DNA from: CAYJBH01 sp964369965 | Lineage (GTDB): Bacteria; Bacillota; Clostridia; Oscillospirales; Ruminococcaceae | NCBI GenBank assembly: GCA_964369965.1 | Contig: CAYJGF010000009.1 | Coordinates: 1 to 64,000 of the forward strand | Reading direction: 5' to 3' | DNA length: 64,000 nucleotides | Part shown: positions 16,800-25,948 of the stretch, piece after piece | Position numbering within the stretch: the first letter of the stretch is position 1 | How the letters are laid out: every line of letters starts with the position of its first letter | Made by a program: the position numbers and the translations under genes | The notes under the pieces: model-generated | What the model was told of the DNA's origin: nothing | Seen by the model: the letters and a program-made list of their open reading frames with translations, nothing else | Database searches by the model: none

Positions 16800-18203
16800 C
16801 TAAACTATATTAAACGCGTTGAGATACTCAAAGAGGGACGGCAAAAACCAACAAACTCCAAATCCTACTATAAATATAGTATATCCGGCAAGTCGGTAGG
16901 ATATTTTGTCAAAGCCCTCGCCGTCCGACAGCTTATCGCCGAGCGATTCCCCTTTTATCGGCAGTTTGAACAATATATTCACAAACAGTGACGCCGACAG
17001 GCAGAGCGGCACAATCTGTAAAAACTCCGGCACAAGGGAGATAAAATACCCGACCGATTGAAAGCTCGGCGCTAAATGCCAACCGACACCGGTTATTTTT
17101 TCGAGCAACAGCCCGGGTCCTGCAAATATATTCGCCCCCGTCTGGTTCGGGAATTCGATAAAGCAGGTAGCAAAAAAGCCAAAACACATGATGATATCCA
17201 CTATCCACCACGGTATGCGATTTTTCTGCAAAAAGGCGGTGAGCACACTAAACGGTATCAGGTACAAAAACCACTGTGGATGCCAGTTGATGAAAAAGAG
17301 TAGCAGTGCAAAGACCAAAAGTGGCAGGTAGACGCTGATATATCCGATATCCTCGCTTTTTTTGCGCAAAAAACAGTAAAAGCACAAAACAGCGTAGATA
17401 AGCAAAAACAGTGATAGGTCGGCAAAACCCACCGACAGGGTGCTGGATAAAAATCGCTCGAATATCTGCCCCAAAAAGACGGAGGAGCCGGACATCCTGC
17501 CGAGGAACAATAACGTCGTAGGGAGGTATAAAAACATGCTCAACAGTGAATAGAGCAGGATTTTTATTATCCTTTTTTCTTTGAGTAGCAACAGCGGTAT
17601 AAAGACAAGAAAGGCGAAAAATTTAAAGACTCCCCCGACCCCCATAAACAGCGCAAACCGCCTCATGTCGCCGACCAGATAATAGTAGAGTGCCAATAAA
17701 ATGAAGAACAGCCCTATAGCATCATACTGCCCCATGACAACAGGCGAGAAAAATGCGATGGGGTTAAAGAGGAAAAAGAGTGCCGCGGCGGTCGAATGCA
17801 CCTCACCGAGCGAGAGCCTCACGCCGAGCTTTTTGACCATATAGCCACAGCCGAGATAAAAGAGCACACAGAGCGCCTTGGTGTAGGTCATAAAAAGATA
17901 CTCGTTCATCGGGAGCGAAAACAGAGCGCTTACTATAAATAAGGGCAACTGCCAAACGGCAAACAGCAGGTAGACGACAATATTGTAGTTGGCGGTGTTG
18001 AGGTAGTATATCTCCAAAGGGCGGGAGTCGACATAGCCATAAAAATCAAGGAAGTTGCCGCTGAAAATGCTATCCAACAGCAGATAGGTGTGATTTGAGG
18101 TCTCATGTATATCGGGGTGATAGGTCAAAAGATAACAAAAAGCGATGACAAGAGCAAATAAAACATGCTCCGCCTTGATGCCTTTTAGCTTATCCTTTAA
18201 CAT
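16800..18203 (-). CDS. Polytopic membrane protein, possible GT-C glycosyltransferase
   Basis: This 467-aa protein has about 11-12 hydrophobic helices. An N-terminal loop carries Asp/Glu residues (THHPDIHETSNH-like YHPDIHETSNH, about residues 28-38), as in lipid-linked-sugar mannosyltransferases of the GT-C class. No diagnostic catalytic motif is certain. It lies 6 nt downstream of a methyltransferase gene in the Ca2+-ATPase operon. The enzyme assignment is tentative. Confidence 0.6.
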   Translation of the reverse strand: MLKDKLKGIKAEHVLFALVIAFCYLLTYHPDIHETSNHTYLLLDSIFSGNFLDFYGYVDSRPLEIYYLNTANYNIVVYLLFAVWQLPLFIVSALFSLPMNEYLFMTYTKALCVLFYLGCGYMVKKLGVRLSLGEVHSTAAALFFLFNPIAFFSPVVMGQYDAIGLFFILLALYYYLVGDMRRFALFMGVGGVFKFFAFLVFIPLLLLKEKRIIKILLYSLLSMFLYLPTTLLFLGRMSGSSVFLGQIFERFLSSTLSVGFADLSLFLLIYAVLCFYCFLRKKSEDIGYISVYLPLLVFALLLFFINWHPQWFLYLIPFSVLTAFLQKNRIPWWIVDIIMCFGFFATCFIEFPNQTGANIFAGPGLLLEKITGVGWHLAPSFQSVGYFISLVPEFLQIVPLCLSASLFVNILFKLPIKGESLGDKLSDGEGFDKISYRLAGYTIFIVGFGVCWFLPSLFEYLNAFNIV

Positions 18204-18209
18204 AGTTTC

Positions 18210-18926
18210 CTACCTTTTTATCATGATAATGTGATTGAAATATGACACCGCCACAAATTCCGAGCGTTTGAGCAGTTCGTTTTCGAGGTGTAGCATATCT
18301 TCCAGCCACCCCTCGCTGTTTTGTGTTACCGCGTCGTGCAGGCTGGCAAGGGCGCGTATGCCCTGCACCTTTTCTATCTCAAAGCGCCCGTTTAACATGG
18401 ATAAAAGCTCGTCGTTGTCATAATATTTAATATCCCCGAACGTCTCGGAGAAGGAGTCCTCACCCGATAACAATCGCTTCGCCTCGGAAAAATTGACCTC
18501 ACACACCGCCGCTTGAATTATGCGACCCTCACGGTTGTGGCGCACTATCGACAGTGTGCCACCGGGTTTTAACAGCCGTGTCAGCTCGGCGAGAATTTCG
18601 TCACGGAACTCCACAAATTCCAGAACAAGGTGGCACAGCACCACATCAAAGCTCTCGCTTTCCAACTTTTTAAGTTCTTGAACATCACCTATAAGCTGAA
18701 TATAGCCATTTTGATTTTGAGAATTAGCTATCATCTCGATATCGGGCTCAAGGGCGGTGAGCTTGTTATCGACGGCGAGACGGTCAGCGGTGAACCCAAA
18801 TCCACTGCCAAAGTCCAGAACCGTTTTGCCCTTTATCCACTCGAGTTGTCGGTGCAAGGTGGCATAAAAAAGCCTGCCGAGTGGCGAGAGGGTATAGTCG
18901 TAATATGATTTCATGTTGCTGTCCAT
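18210..18926 (-). CDS. Class I SAM-dependent methyltransferase
   Basis: This 238-aa protein has a Rossmann-type methyltransferase fold. Motif I is VLDFGSGFGFTADRLA (about residues 35-50), the acidic residue after strand 2 is in TALEPD, and motif post-I/IV is FDVVLCHLVLEFV followed by LLKPGGTLSIVRHN. This matches the Methyltransf_11/UbiE-like class; the substrate is unknown. The ATG at 18926 has AAGGGAG upstream. It is the first gene of a four-gene minus-strand operon and diverges from the decarboxylase-like gene across 83 bp. Confidence 0.88.
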   Translation of the reverse strand: MDSNMKSYYDYTLSPLGRLFYATLHRQLEWIKGKTVLDFGSGFGFTADRLAVDNKLTALEPDIEMIANSQNQNGYIQLIGDVQELKKLESESFDVVLCHLVLEFVEFRDEILAELTRLLKPGGTLSIVRHNREGRIIQAAVCEVNFSEAKRLLSGEDSFSETFGDIKYYDNDELLSMLNGRFEIEKVQGIRALASLHDAVTQNSEGWLEDMLHLENELLKRSEFVAVSYFNHIIMIKR

Positions 18927-18949
18927 GGTATAGCTCCCTTATTATCAAT

Positions 18950-18978
18950 TTGACTTTGCATTATCGATAGTATATAAT
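18950..18978 (+). promoter_or_regulatory. Promoter of the decarboxylase-like gene
   Basis: TTGACT, 17 nt and TATAAT, about 30 nt before the start codon at 19010. Confidence 0.7.
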
Positions 18979-19009
18979 AAATTCGTTTAAATGACAAGAG
19001 ATATTTATA

Positions 19010-20302
19010 ATGAGTTTTTATAACGACCTTGAAAAACTTAAAGAGACCCGGCACAGTTTTTGTGTGCCGGCACACAAAGGGCGTGCGATGCCGAGGGAAC
19101 TTTATTCGCTGGATCTCACCGAACAACCGCAGTCCGACAATGCCGCCGACCCAAAAGGTGCCCTGCGAGAGAGTGAGCGCCTTTGCGGTGAGCTTTTCAG
19201 CAGTGGCGACACACTCTTTAGCACCTTTGGTTGCTCCACCGCAATTAAGGCGGCGCTCGGCTATTGCGTCGGATATAAAGGGGATTTGCTCGCCGCACTG
19301 CCGGCACACCGCGCCCTTGCCGACGCCGCCGCACTGTTCGGGATAAAACCACACTTTATCGAGAGTATAAACAACCGCATCGACCCACAAAAACTGCGTG
19401 AAAAGCTCAATAGTATCGATGTAGGCACGGTCTTTTTCACCTATACCGACTATGACGGGAATATACTCAACCTGCCCCACCTCCTCTCGGTCTGCCGTGA
19501 AAACGGTGTTAAGGTCATCGTCGACAATGCCCACGGTGGCTATATTCGGTTTTTGCCGAAAAGCTACGGTTTTGCTCACCCCATTTCGCTCGGGGCGGAT
19601 ATGGTGATAGACTCCGGCTCTAAAACACTCGGCATGTTGACACCGGCGGCGCTGTTGCACCTGAAAGACCGGGGCGCAACTGCCGAGGTTCGCCGTTTTC
19701 TCAACCTGCTCTCCTCCACCAGCCCCCCCTATCCTGTCATGTACTCGATGGACAAAGCGGTGCACACGCTGATGACAAAGGAGCTTGACTTTGCCGGCAC
19801 AGCAGAGCGCACGGTGCAGATGAAATTACGCTATAGACCCTATTTAATAGAAAACGACGAGCCGTGCAAGATAGTGTTTTCGCCGTTGGCTTTAAATCTT
19901 GACCCTGAGAATATCGCCCAAATTCTGCAAGAATACAGCATAATGCCGGAGCTTTGCAATGTATCACGGGTGCTGTTTATGACCTCGCCTTACAACAACG
20001 AGGGTGACTTTATCGCACTGCAAAACGCACTCGACAATATTTTTATTGCGGCAAAACAGACGGGGTTGTCGTTGCCGAGGTTGCCGTTACCGAAGATTGT
20101 CGGTGACCCTTTTTCGGTTTTGCGCCATATCCAACGCACCGTCTCGGTGAGGGAGGCGGTCGGTCACATTTCCGCCGATACGGTTGCGCCCTGCCCACCC
20201 GGGACGGTCGTGCTTTTTGCAGGGCAACGGATAGAAAAGGAGCATATCGAAACACTTATCCTCGCCGGCGTAGAAAGGGTAGGCGTGACAGACCTGCTGT
20301 AA
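19010..20302 (+). CDS. Orn/Lys/Arg decarboxylase-family PLP enzyme (divergent)
   Basis: This 430-aa protein has the fold-type I PLP domain of the family: FCVPAHKGR at the N-terminus, FGCSTAIKAAL, VIVDNAHGGY and the PLP lysine in DSGSKTLGML. The C-terminal domain has the family signature SADTVAPCPPGTVV. Relatives decarboxylate ornithine, lysine or arginine in polyamine synthesis. Two usual motif residues differ: the DEAHG acid is DNAHG, and the His before the PLP Lys (S-x-H-K) is Ser. The Shine-Dalgarno is weak. The last 47 nt overlap the convergent membrane-protein gene. The substrate is uncertain. Confidence 0.82.
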   Translation: MSFYNDLEKLKETRHSFCVPAHKGRAMPRELYSLDLTEQPQSDNAADPKGALRESERLCGELFSSGDTLFSTFGCSTAIKAALGYCVGYKGDLLAALPAHRALADAAALFGIKPHFIESINNRIDPQKLREKLNSIDVGTVFFTYTDYDGNILNLPHLLSVCRENGVKVIVDNAHGGYIRFLPKSYGFAHPISLGADMVIDSGSKTLGMLTPAALLHLKDRGATAEVRRFLNLLSSTSPPYPVMYSMDKAVHTLMTKELDFAGTAERTVQMKLRYRPYLIENDEPCKIVFSPLALNLDPENIAQILQEYSIMPELCNVSRVLFMTSPYNNEGDFIALQNALDNIFIAAKQTGLSLPRLPLPKIVGDPFSVLRHIQRTVSVREAVGHISADTVAPCPPGTVVLFAGQRIEKEHIETLILAGVERVGVTDLL

Positions 20303-21788
20303 TCATCGGCAAAATCTGAACAAAACCTATCGATGCCAGCATTATATAAAGTGGAAACTGATTTATCAGCTGTCGGTGATTACTCTCCCATAAAAACATA
20401 AAGAGGAAAAAACCGAGCAGTGCGAGATAGATTACGTCCGCACGTCTATCCCCTTTTTTTATAGAAAAGACGGCGCCGAGCACCCCGAAAATGCACAAAA
20501 ATACATACACCCCTTGATTGAGGTGAGAAAACGCGACATAAAATCGCCCGTCCGGCAGTATGAGCTGATAGATAAAGTTATCGGGATTGAGCGCCCCACG
20601 TGAGAGCATATAGCCTACATCGCCGTTTGCCGAGCCGAATGTGCGGTTTAATTTCCTTGCATAGAATTCTATATGCTCCGTCAAACTCCTGCTCGACAGT
20701 CGCTCCTTAATAAGCGTAGCGGCGAGGGATTTTTTCTCCTCCTGCGTGCCGAGCGACATCATGGCGTCGTCGTCATGTTGGCTGTATACTCCGTTGTAGC
20801 TCCCCACCCCCATGGCTATCCAAAAGGTAGTCGGCATACGGTGCTGTTCTATCAGCTCTTCCGAGAGGACCGTGTTGTATTCAATATGAGTGAGGACACC
20901 GCCGAGCGATAAAAATACCACAAGTGACACAGCGATTAATACAAGGTTTTTCTTGAGTTTACGGCTTAATAACCCCACGATAACCGCGGCAATAAACACA
21001 AACAGCACCGTGCTTTTCATCTGCACCCCGACAAAAAGGGTTATTGAAGTCAAAAAAGTAAAAAGGGCAAAACCGCGCCGCGACTGGCTCACGCTCGCCC
21101 TCTCATACAGATACAGCACCGCCGGCACAAACGGCAAAGAGTAGGTGTCGGTATAAAAAACAGAGCCTTGAAGATAAACGATAGGCAATATCAGCCAGAA
21201 CAAAAGACCGAGATAGGCGGTGAATATTCCGAAAACACGCCGCAGATATAAAAAGGTGAACAGTATCGCCGCCGAAAAGGCGAGTTGCGCCACAACAATC
21301 GCGGCGGTGTAGTAGGCGGTGTACCCCCCGAGACCGAAAAAATCCAAGGCGCTCATCAGCCCCACAAAAAACAAAAATATCGGAACATTGTTCGGCCAGA
21401 CGTTAAAATATCGGACATACTGATAGTAATCTTCCTGCGTTTGGTCGTGCAAAAAAAAGTCGGCGCCGTTAAAAACCTTGCCGATATCGTGGTCGAGGGT
21501 TTGAAAGGTGGAAAAGCTGACAAAACTTTGAACAGCAAAGACGAGTAGCAATCCCACCGCAAGGACAATGTATTGATACCGCAAAAGATGCGCCTCGGTG
21601 GAGTATTTTTTGACAAAAAGTGCGAGCGCTGTGACGATACAAAAAATTATTATGGTGACAACAATTGTAAGCGGTGTGCTATAACGGTGCTCGGTGCTGA
21701 AAAACACCGTGCCGACGCAAAGCATACCGAATATTATGACAAACGCCCATTTTATGGTGGGGTTTGCCGCATTGCAAATTTTTTTCAT
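20256..21788 (-). CDS. Polytopic membrane protein, GT39-like glycosyltransferase
   Basis: This 510-aa protein has 11-13 hydrophobic segments. After the second pair of helices comes a loop with HDIGKVFNGADFFLHDQ and then YYQYVRYFNVWPNN, resembling the acidic first extracytoplasmic loop of ArnT/PMT-type (GT39) enzymes. These transfer sugars from polyprenyl phosphate outside the membrane. The protein ends with basic residues (RLPFLRRRG). Its 3' end overlaps the convergent decarboxylase-like gene, and no terminator lies between them. It neighbours the polysaccharide genes that follow on the other strand. The enzyme class is moderately supported. Confidence 0.65.
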   Translation of the reverse strand: MKKICNAANPTIKWAFVIIFGMLCVGTVFFSTEHRYSTPLTIVVTIIIFCIVTALALFVKKYSTEAHLLRYQYIVLAVGLLLVFAVQSFVSFSTFQTLDHDIGKVFNGADFFLHDQTQEDYYQYVRYFNVWPNNVPIFLFFVGLMSALDFFGLGGYTAYYTAAIVVAQLAFSAAILFTFLYLRRVFGIFTAYLGLLFWLILPIVYLQGSVFYTDTYSLPFVPAVLYLYERASVSQSRRGFALFTFLTSITLFVGVQMKSTVLFVFIAAVIVGLLSRKLKKNLVLIAVSLVVFLSLGGVLTHIEYNTVLSEELIEQHRMPTTFWIAMGVGSYNGVYSQHDDDAMMSLGTQEEKKSLAATLIKERLSSRSLTEHIEFYARKLNRTFGSANGDVGYMLSRGALNPDNFIYQLILPDGRFYVAFSHLNQGVYVFLCIFGVLGAVFSIKKGDRRADVIYLALLGFFLFMFLWESNHRQLINQFPLYIMLASIGFVQILPMITAGLSRLPFLRRRG

Positions 21789-21872
21789 ACGACCTATCTG
21801 TCCATATTTTTACCCAAAGATATTGTACCACAACACAAAAAAAAATACAAACCCTTATTTTAAACACTTCAT

Positions 21873-21901
21873 TTGACTATCGATGTGAAATGTGGTATTA
21901 T
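21873..21901 (+). promoter_or_regulatory. Promoter of the rmlC/polysaccharide-export operon
   Basis: TTGACT, 17 nt and TATTAT, about 45 nt before rmlC. The presumed start site falls within the TATAGTCAATTAA 13-mer. Confidence 0.65.
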
Positions 21902-21914
21902 TATAGTCAATTAA
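21902..21914. repeat. Solo copy of the 13-bp MITE terminal repeat
   Basis: TATAGTCAATTAA, identical to the ends of the 160-bp element at 60323-60482 and to 49374-49386. Confidence 0.6.
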
Positions 21915-21947
21915 CAGATATAATTATTTATGATAAAGGAAAAGAGG

Positions 21948-22511
21948 ATGTCTAACTTTTCATTTGAAAACACCCCACTTCGTGACGCGGTTTTAATAAC
22001 CCCTAAGCGTTTTGGAGATGAGCGTGGTTTTTTTATGGAGACCTATCGCCGCGACACCTTTAGTGTGGGTGGGGTCGATATCGAGTTTGTGCAGGACAAC
22101 TGTTCACGGAGTGTTAAAGGGGTGCTTCGTGGATTGCACTTTCAAAAAAACGCTCCACAGGGCAAGTTGGTGCGCGTGACGACGGGCGAGGTGTTGGACG
22201 TCGCCGTCGACCTGCGAGTGAACAGCCCGAGCTTCGGCAAGCATTTTGCGGTGCACCTCTCGGCGGAGAACGGCGTGATGTTCTATGTTCCTGCCGGCTT
22301 TGCGCACGGCTTTTGTGTGCTGTCCGAAGTTGCGGAGTTTACCTACAAATGCACCGACTACTATAACCCCTCGGACGAGGGCGGCATTGTCTATAACGAC
22401 AAGACCCTCTCCATCGACTGGGAGTTGGATATATCGCCATCGCTATCCGCCAAAGACGCGGCTCTCTCGACATTTAATGATCAGGATTTTTCCTACTACA
22501 GCCATTTGTGA
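21948..22511 (+). CDS. rmlC: dTDP-4-dehydrorhamnose 3,5-epimerase
   Basis: This 187-aa cupin has the RmlC signature: FFMETYRRD, DNCSRSVKGVLRGLHFQ with the catalytic His, VLDVAVDLRVNSPSFG, and PAGFAHGFCVLSE followed by the catalytic-type Tyr in EFTYKCTDYYNP. It epimerises the keto-sugar on the way to dTDP-rhamnose. The other rml genes are not in this window. The ATG at 21948 is chosen over one six codons upstream because AAAGGA lies 7 nt before it. It leads an operon with a polysaccharide exporter and a glycosyltransferase, so rhamnose in the exported polymer is likely. Confidence 0.93.
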   Translation: MSNFSFENTPLRDAVLITPKRFGDERGFFMETYRRDTFSVGGVDIEFVQDNCSRSVKGVLRGLHFQKNAPQGKLVRVTTGEVLDVAVDLRVNSPSFGKHFAVHLSAENGVMFYVPAGFAHGFCVLSEVAEFTYKCTDYYNPSDEGGIVYNDKTLSIDWELDISPSLSAKDAALSTFNDQDFSYYSHL

Positions 22512-22518
22512 GGTGAAA

Positions 22519-23310
22519 TTGATTACTGCAAAAATACGACCTTATTTTGAGGTTTTCGGCAGATATATGCCACTGCTGAACCACCTTGTACAGCGCGATA
22601 TAAAGCTCAAATACCGCCGCAGTGCGCTCGGTATCTTTTGGAGCCTTTTATCACCGCTGTTGATGATGGTGGTCATATCGCTTGTTTTTTCCTTTTTGTT
22701 TCGCTTTGATATACCTAACTACCCTGTCTATGTGTTGACAGGGCAACTTATTTTTAATAACTTTAACGAGTCCACCACCGGCTCAATGTCCAGTATAATC
22801 GGTGCGTCGCATCTCATTCGGCGCGTCTATATACCTAAATACATCTTCCCGTTGCAAAAGATTGTTTTTTCCTTTGTCAACCTTATGTTTTCCTTTATCG
22901 CTCTTATTATAGTCATGATTGCGACCGGTCAACCGTTTACCTTTGTGACACTGCTTTTTCCCTTGCCGATGATACTTTTATTCTTTTTCGAGCTTGGGTG
23001 TGGGCTTATACTCGCCTCGCTCGCGGTGTTTTTTCGTGATGTGATGCATTTTTACAGCGTGCTTATCACCGCCTTGACCTATCTCACACCGCTTTTTTAC
23101 CCCATTGAAATACTGCCGGATTATATGCAAACGGTGGTCAAATTCAATCCGATCTACTGGTTTGTGACCATGTTCCGTCAGCCCATTCTTTATAATACCG
23201 TGCCGTCGTTAACCCAGTTTATCCTCTGCTCACTCTTTGCACTCGTCGCAATGATTATAGGATTGAGCTTGTTCAAAAAAACACAGGATAGGTTTATACT
23301 TTATGTCTAA
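22519..23310 (+). CDS. Polysaccharide ABC exporter permease (Wzm/TagG-like)
   Basis: This 263-aa protein has about six helices of the ABC-2 membrane family. It carries the characteristic cytoplasmic amphipathic start LLNHLVQRDIKLKYRRSALG and then FWSLLSPLLMM, and ends in YWFVTMFRQPI before the last helix. The start is TTG at 22519 with GTGAGGTG upstream; the frame is open further upstream but that part overlaps rmlC. Its end overlaps the ATPase gene by 8 nt. The pair exports a lipid-linked O-antigen- or teichoic-acid-like polymer. Confidence 0.9.
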   Translation: MITAKIRPYFEVFGRYMPLLNHLVQRDIKLKYRRSALGIFWSLLSPLLMMVVISLVFSFLFRFDIPNYPVYVLTGQLIFNNFNESTTGSMSSIIGASHLIRRVYIPKYIFPLQKIVFSFVNLMFSFIALIIVMIATGQPFTFVTLLFPLPMILLFFFELGCGLILASLAVFFRDVMHFYSVLITALTYLTPLFYPIEILPDYMQTVVKFNPIYWFVTMFRQPILYNTVPSLTQFILCSLFALVAMIIGLSLFKKTQDRFILYV

Positions 23311-24064
23311 CCCGAAAAATAATAATACTGCTCAACCGGTTATCGAGGTGACCGGTGTGTCCATGCGCTTTAACCTCGCAAAGGAAAAGCTGGACAGCTT
23401 TAAAGAATATATGATAAAGCTGATAAAACGACAGCTTAAATTTACCGAGTTTTATGCCCTTACCGATGTGAGTGTAACGGTCAACAAAGGGGAGATTTTC
23501 GGCATAGTCGGGCTGAACGGCAGTGGTAAAAGCACACTGCTCAAGGTCATCGCCGGTGTCTTTAGACCGACGATGGGCACGGTCAAAATACGTGGCAACA
23601 TTGCGCCGCTTATTGAGCTTGGCGCCGGCTTTGACCCTGATTTAACAGGGAGGGAGAATATCTATCTCAACGGCTGTGTCCTCGGTTATAAGGAGGCGTT
23701 TTTGCGCGAAAAATTCGACGAGATTGTGGAGTTTTCCGAGCTCGCCGACATGATTGACGTGCCTATTAAAAACTATTCCTCCGGCATGGTAAGCCGACTT
23801 GCGTTCGCGATAGCCACCGTTGTGGAGCCGGATATCCTCATCTCGGATGAGGTGCTCTCGGTCGGCGACTTCTTGTTCACAAAAAAATGTGAGGCTCGCA
23901 TAGAAAAGTTGATAGAAAACGGCACGACCGTTTTGCTGGTCAGCCACGATATCAATCAGATAGAGCGCATGTGTGACCGCGCCGCCTGGATAAAAAACGG
24001 GCGGATTATGTTGATAGGCTCAACCGCCAAGGTCTGTGAGACCTACAAAAATTCCACAAGATAG
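23303..24064 (+). CDS. Polysaccharide ABC exporter ATP-binding protein (Wzt/TagH-like)
   Basis: This 253-aa protein has Walker A GLNGSGKSTLLK, the signature NYSSGMVSRLAFA, Walker B PDILISDEVLSVGD and the switch His in LLVSHD. The N-terminal MRFNLAKEKLDSFKEY stretch and the ELGAGFDPDLTGRENIYLNG segment are typical of exporters for O-polysaccharide or teichoic acid. The long C-terminal carbohydrate-binding domain of some Wzt proteins is absent. It is translationally coupled to the permease. Confidence 0.93.
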   Translation: MSNPKNNNTAQPVIEVTGVSMRFNLAKEKLDSFKEYMIKLIKRQLKFTEFYALTDVSVTVNKGEIFGIVGLNGSGKSTLLKVIAGVFRPTMGTVKIRGNIAPLIELGAGFDPDLTGRENIYLNGCVLGYKEAFLREKFDEIVEFSELADMIDVPIKNYSSGMVSRLAFAIATVVEPDILISDEVLSVGDFLFTKKCEARIEKLIENGTTVLLVSHDINQIERMCDRAAWIKNGRIMLIGSTAKVCETYKNSTR

Positions 24065-24073
24065 GGGTGAACG

Positions 24074-25909
24074 GTGGAGCAAAAAGGACAAAGCAAGGAC
24101 AGCGTCGCCGCCGCAATAGCGCGCAACCTTTCCTTAAAAAGGCTTAAACAAAATTTACAACGGGCGATGGATTGCCTTAAAACGCGTGGGGTTGAGGCGA
24201 CCGTCCGAGAGTTTAAATTTCGTCTTGCGCTCGCACTTCATGCCGAAATATGGATGTACCGCGCCGACCTGCCGCTGCGCCGAGAAATAGCAAAACAGCG
24301 CAGAACACAGCTTGAAAAAAAGCCGTTGGTGTCGGTGGTGGTGCCGCTGTATAACCCACCACGCAGATTTTTTGTTGAACTGTTGGACAGTGTCCTGCAC
24401 CAAAGCTACCGCAATTTAGAGCTAATACTCGTCGATGCCGGCGACGGTGCGCAGAGCCGTAAAATCCTCAAACGCTACAAAGACGAGCGCATTGTCTACC
24501 AAAAAATTGAGAATAACGGTATTTCAGACAATACGACCGTCGGGTTAAAACTTGCAAAAGGGGAGCTTATAACCCTGCTCGACCATGACGACCTGCTATA
24601 TAAAAACGCACTCTTCGAGGTGGTCACTGCGTATAACAGCACCGGTGCCGAGGTCATCTACAGTGATGAAATTATTCTATCCCACGACTGCAAAAAATTG
24701 CGTGAATTTCATTTTAAACCGGATTATTCCCCCCACTATCTCGCCTGTTGCAACTATATCACCCACCTTTGTGTTTTTGGTGCAAAGCTCATTGACCGGG
24801 TCGGTCGATACGAAAAAAGCGACTATGAGGGTGCCGGCGACCATGACCTGATACTGCGACTATGTGAAAAGGCAAATAAGGTATATCATATTCCGAAGAT
24901 ACTATATATATGGCGTGGACACGATGGGTCTACCGCATCTGATATGTCGGCGAAACCTTATGCCGTGACCGCAGGGGCAAGGGCGATAACCGATCATCTT
25001 GACCGCATTGGTCAATCTGCAAATGTCACCCCACAAAAAAATCACCCCGGCGCCTTTTATCCAAGGTATAAAAAGGCGGATGGCAGTGTCTCGGTGGTCA
25101 TACCGAACTATGAGCATAAAGAGGATCTTGAGCGCTGTCTCGACACGCTGTATAAAAATGCCGGCATCGACGATTTTGAGGTTATTGTGGTGGAGAATAA
25201 CTCAAAATCGAGCGAAATATTCGCCTTTTATGACAGGGCTGTTGCAAACTATAAAAACCTAAAGGTGGTAAAATACAACGATAAATTCAACTTTTCCGCC
25301 GTGTGCAACCTCGGGGTTGAAAACTCAAATGGTGATCATGTTTTATTGCTCAACAACGACATAGAGATTATATCGCCCGACTTTGTGCGTGAAATGCTTT
25401 GCTACTCCTGCATGGAAAATGTCGGCGCGGTGGGCGCAAAACTTTACTATCCAAACGAAAAGATACAGCACGCCGGCGTTTTTATCGGCATTAACAACAG
25501 CGCAGGGCACTCCCACAAATCGCACCCCTCCTCCTCCGGTGGGGACATGTATCGCCTTTGCACGGCGCAAAATATGCTCGCGGTCACCGGCGCGGCGTTG
25601 ATGGTGAAACGCAAATTGTACATTGACCAGGGTGGTCTAAACGAGCGAGATTTTGCGATAGCTTTCAATGATGTCGACCTTTGTCTGCGACTATATCGGA
25701 ACGGGTACTACAACGTTATGACCCCATTCGCCGTCGCCTATCACCATGAGAGTCTGTCACGCGGAACGGACGAGGAGGGGGAGAATAACCTGCGTTTTGA
25801 GCGGGAACTTTTAAACCTGCGTGAGAAATACGCCGATATTTTCCGTGACGGTGACCCATTTTATAACCCACATCTGACCACGCTGGACGAGAGCTACGGT
25901 TGGAGGTAG
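24074..25909 (+). CDS. Glycosyltransferase family 2 with two GT-A domains
   Basis: This 611-aa protein has an N-terminal helical lead of about 80 residues. GT-A domain 1 runs from about 84 (VSVVVPLYNPP; DHDDLLY; VIYSDEI). GT-A domain 2 runs from about 337 (VSVVIPNYEHKEDLERCL; VVENNSK; LLLNNDIEI; later ERDFAIAFNDVDLCLRL). This is the architecture of O-antigen and rhamnan chain-elongating enzymes. The start is GTG at 24074 with AGGGGTG upstream. It is third in the export operon and probably builds the polymer on the cytoplasmic side. Confidence 0.92.
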   Translation: MEQKGQSKDSVAAAIARNLSLKRLKQNLQRAMDCLKTRGVEATVREFKFRLALALHAEIWMYRADLPLRREIAKQRRTQLEKKPLVSVVVPLYNPPRRFFVELLDSVLHQSYRNLELILVDAGDGAQSRKILKRYKDERIVYQKIENNGISDNTTVGLKLAKGELITLLDHDDLLYKNALFEVVTAYNSTGAEVIYSDEIILSHDCKKLREFHFKPDYSPHYLACCNYITHLCVFGAKLIDRVGRYEKSDYEGAGDHDLILRLCEKANKVYHIPKILYIWRGHDGSTASDMSAKPYAVTAGARAITDHLDRIGQSANVTPQKNHPGAFYPRYKKADGSVSVVIPNYEHKEDLERCLDTLYKNAGIDDFEVIVVENNSKSSEIFAFYDRAVANYKNLKVVKYNDKFNFSAVCNLGVENSNGDHVLLLNNDIEIISPDFVREMLCYSCMENVGAVGAKLYYPNEKIQHAGVFIGINNSAGHSHKSHPSSSGGDMYRLCTAQNMLAVTGAALMVKRKLYIDQGGLNERDFAIAFNDVDLCLRLYRNGYYNVMTPFAVAYHHESLSRGTDEEGENNLRFERELLNLREKYADIFRDGDPFYNPHLTTLDESYGWR

Positions 25910-25948
25910 AATACACCAACACTCCCCATTTAAAGAAAGGAATAACCC

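Noticed and set aside
18911..19765. Open frame of 284 codons on the minus strand opposite the decarboxylase-like gene
   Set aside because: It is an antisense shadow of 19010-20302; the translation has no family features, while the plus-strand frame shows PLP-enzyme motifs.
22285..22518. N-terminal extension of the polysaccharide permease
   Set aside because: It overlaps rmlC in another frame, and its sequence is not permease-like; TTG 22519 after GTGAGGTG is the likely start.
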